A stretch of DNA of 64,000 bases from Streptomyces sp. Tu 3180 (GTDB lineage: Bacteria > Actinomycetota > Actinomycetes > Streptomycetales > Streptomycetaceae), in NCBI RefSeq assembly GCF_009852415.1, contig NZ_WOXS01000002.1, forward strand, positions 2,998,501-3,062,500, in the 5' to 3' direction. A program made the position numbers and the translations under genes. Of the stretch, positions 62,552 to 64,000 are shown piece by piece (position 1 is the stretch's first letter; the number at the start of each line of letters is the position of its first letter). The notes beneath the pieces are model-generated. The model saw nothing but the letters and a program-made list of their open reading frames with translations. It had not been told where the DNA came from and did not search any database.

Positions 62552-63418
62552 TCACGCGTACCGGTAGATCCCGCCGACGTCCTCCAGCTCGGCCGGTGTC
62601 ACGTCCCACGGCGGCAGCTGTTCCCGGCGTGCCACGACCCGGCCGTGCTGCGCGTCGCCGGAGCCCGGCGGGGTCGCGGGGAGGTAGCGGGCCCCGCGGT
62701 GCCGGCGCTGCCAGCGGTGCCACTGCAGGTCGACGAAGGCGTGGTGCAGCCAGAAGACGGGGTCGTTGACCGAGGCGGCGCCGAGCATGGCGCCGCCGAC
62801 CCACCGGTGGACGCGGTTGTGGTTGCGCCAGGAGGCGCTGCCCCGGCCGGTGCCCCAGCCCTCCAGCTTGTTGCGGAAGCCCTTCGTGACCGTCGAGTCC
62901 CACGGCGCCACGTCGTAGGCGGGGTCCTTCAGCGCCCACTCCAGGTCCCTCTTGGTGGGCAGGTCGATCGGGGCGCTGCGGCGGCCGAGGTCCCGGGTGA
63001 GGAACTCCCCTTCGGTCACGCCCACCCGGATGGTCCAGTCGCCCTCCCGGTGGGCGAACGGGCCGGTCGTCACCCGGTGGTCGGAGCGGCGCCCGTTGCC
63101 GCCGAGGAGGTCCGCCGTCCACGGGGCGGAGGTGGTCGTGCGGTCGCGGGTCCAGTCCCAGTACGGAAGGGTCACCGAGTCGTCCACCCGGCGCAGGGCG
63201 TTCTCCAGGTCGAGCAGGAACCGGCGGTGCCAGGGCAGGAAGGAGGGCGCCATGTGCGCGGTGCGCAGTCCGCGCTCGCCGTCGGAGGCGTAGTACGCGA
63301 CGTGCATCCGCACGAACTCGTCGTACTCGCCGCGCCGTTTGACCTCCAGCAGCGCGTTGACGAACCGGCGCTTCTCGGCGCTCGTGAGCGTGGCGGCGTC
63401 CTTACGCACGTACGCCAT
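62552..63418 (-). CDS. melC2: Tyrosinase MelC2
   Basis: 288 aa, ATG at 63418. Type 3 copper site: CuA His39 (MHVAYY), His55 (AHMAPSF) and His64 (PWHRRFLLDLE); CuB NHNRVHRWVGG and NDPVFWLHHAFVD. Spacing matches Streptomyces tyrosinases. The enzyme oxidises tyrosine to dopa and dopaquinone, giving melanin. It has no signal peptide of its own and is exported by the Tat pathway together with MelC1. Its start overlaps the end of melC1 by 17 bases. Confidence 0.96.
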   Translation of the reverse strand: MAYVRKDAATLTSAEKRRFVNALLEVKRRGEYDEFVRMHVAYYASDGERGLRTAHMAPSFLPWHRRFLLDLENALRRVDDSVTLPYWDWTRDRTTTSAPWTADLLGGNGRRSDHRVTTGPFAHREGDWTIRVGVTEGEFLTRDLGRRSAPIDLPTKRDLEWALKDPAYDVAPWDSTVTKGFRNKLEGWGTGRGSASWRNHNRVHRWVGGAMLGAASVNDPVFWLHHAFVDLQWHRWQRRHRGARYLPATPPGSGDAQHGRVVARREQLPPWDVTPAELEDVGGIYRYA

Positions 63419-63896
63419 GCCGGCCTCCCGCGTGCTCGTGCGGCTGTCCCGCGTCCGCCTCGCGCAGTCGCTCGCCGGGACCGAGCGCGTCGACGGCGGC
63501 GCGGGCGGCCTCCAGCGGCGTCCGGTACGAGCAGTAGTGGTCGACCGTGCTCAGCCAGGTGCCGTCGGCGCGGCGCATCAGGTGCAGGGGGCGGCCGTCG
63601 ACGGTGACGTGCCACCGGTCCTCCTCCGCCGGGTTCCGGGCGGGGGTCAGGACGCCTCGGACGCGGCGGCCGCGGTGGGTCACGTCGAAGCCGGTGTCGC
63701 GCGGGGCGTCCCCGGCCGGCGGCCGGGGACGCGGGGACCGGAAGGCGGTGAGCGCCGGGGCCAGCGCGGCGGCGAGCGCGCAGACGCGCAGGCCGCGCGC
63801 CATGTCCCGCCGCGTCCTGCCCGCCGGTCCGGGCGGCGCCGGGTCCGGTGCCGTGTCCTCGGCGCCCGCGGGCGCCCCGCCCATGTCGATGATCAT
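63402..63896 (-). CDS. melC1: Tyrosinase cofactor/copper chaperone MelC1
   Basis: 164 aa. ATG at 63896 has GAGGAG upstream; the longer frame from 63950 does not. A Tat-type signal (GRTRRDMARGL followed by ALAAALAPALTAF) lies near 30-57. The caddie domain has FDVTHRGRRVRGV, WHVTVDGRPLHLMRRADG and STVDHYCSYRTPLEAARAAVDAL, the usual MelC1 motifs including the Tyr loop that enters the tyrosinase site. It delivers copper to MelC2 and carries it through the Tat system. Confidence 0.93.
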   Translation of the reverse strand: MIIDMGGAPAGAEDTAPDPAPPGPAGRTRRDMARGLRVCALAAALAPALTAFRSPRPRPPAGDAPRDTGFDVTHRGRRVRGVLTPARNPAEEDRWHVTVDGRPLHLMRRADGTWLSTVDHYCSYRTPLEAARAAVDALGPGERLREADAGQPHEHAGGRHGVRA

Positions 63897-64000
63897 GCTG
63901 CACTCCTCGTCCGTGCGGTTGTCGGTAGCGGTAACCGACGAACGCGTCACGCGGTCACCGCCGTGCGGCGAACACGGTGAACGCCGGCGAGCGGTACCGG

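Overview
The window is high-GC actinobacterial DNA from a Streptomyces-type chromosome. The evidence is frequent GTG/TTG starts, strong third-position GC, a pknG/glnX/glnH cluster, a dynA-dynB-ssbB block, a melC tyrosinase operon and a pSAM2-like actinomycete integrative and conjugative element (AICE) in a tRNA-Arg gene. No rRNA genes and no CRISPR array were seen.

Layout. 0-2.7 kb: a three-gene ABC transport operon. 2.7-4.7 kb: an HNH nuclease and an MscS channel, divergent. 4.7-8.4 kb: a ROK repressor with a promoter and palindromic operator, a GH4 glycosidase and a sugar kinase; this resembles the csn chitosan-utilisation cluster but lacks the transporter genes. 8.6-19.4 kb: a Ser/Thr signalling cluster (GlnX-like membrane protein, GlnH-like binding protein, coiled-coil protein, PknG kinase, PP2C phosphatase, a frameshifted vWA protein, FHA protein). 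19.4-28.2 kb: an isoaspartyl methyltransferase, a truncated globin, and two large FtsX-type permeases with an ATPase that carries an AbrB-like tail. 28.4-37.8 kb, minus strand: a hypothetical protein, a thioesterase, EttA, a phosphatase remnant, a sortase-anchored thioester-domain protein, SsbB, and the dynamin-like DynB and DynA.

38.1-57.4 kb is a 19.3-kb AICE bounded by a 47-bp direct repeat of the tRNA-Arg 3' end. Its core reads leftwards: pra, traSA, spd genes, repSA (frameshifted), xis, int. korSA and a Nudix gene (pif) diverge on the right of this block, with three copies of a TGTACATGAGT-type palindrome placed as expected for KorSA operators. The cargo (46.4-53.7 kb) is visibly AT-richer than its surroundings. 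It holds an Mrr-like nuclease fused to a STAND NTPase, a protein ending in a HEPN-like Rx4H motif, a small membrane-anchored protein, and a two-gene membrane/zinc-protein cassette. This is the best candidate for an undescribed defence system. A packed operon of small conserved proteins with two GntR regulators and tandem CTAG operators fills the right end.

57.4-64 kb: a decayed antitoxin/PIN-toxin pair, a membrane protein, an alpha/beta hydrolase with a Cys nucleophile, a tandemly duplicated pair of secreted small proteins, and melC2/melC1. Two conserved genes (vWA and repSA) each lack a single G; these may be sequencing errors or true lesions.
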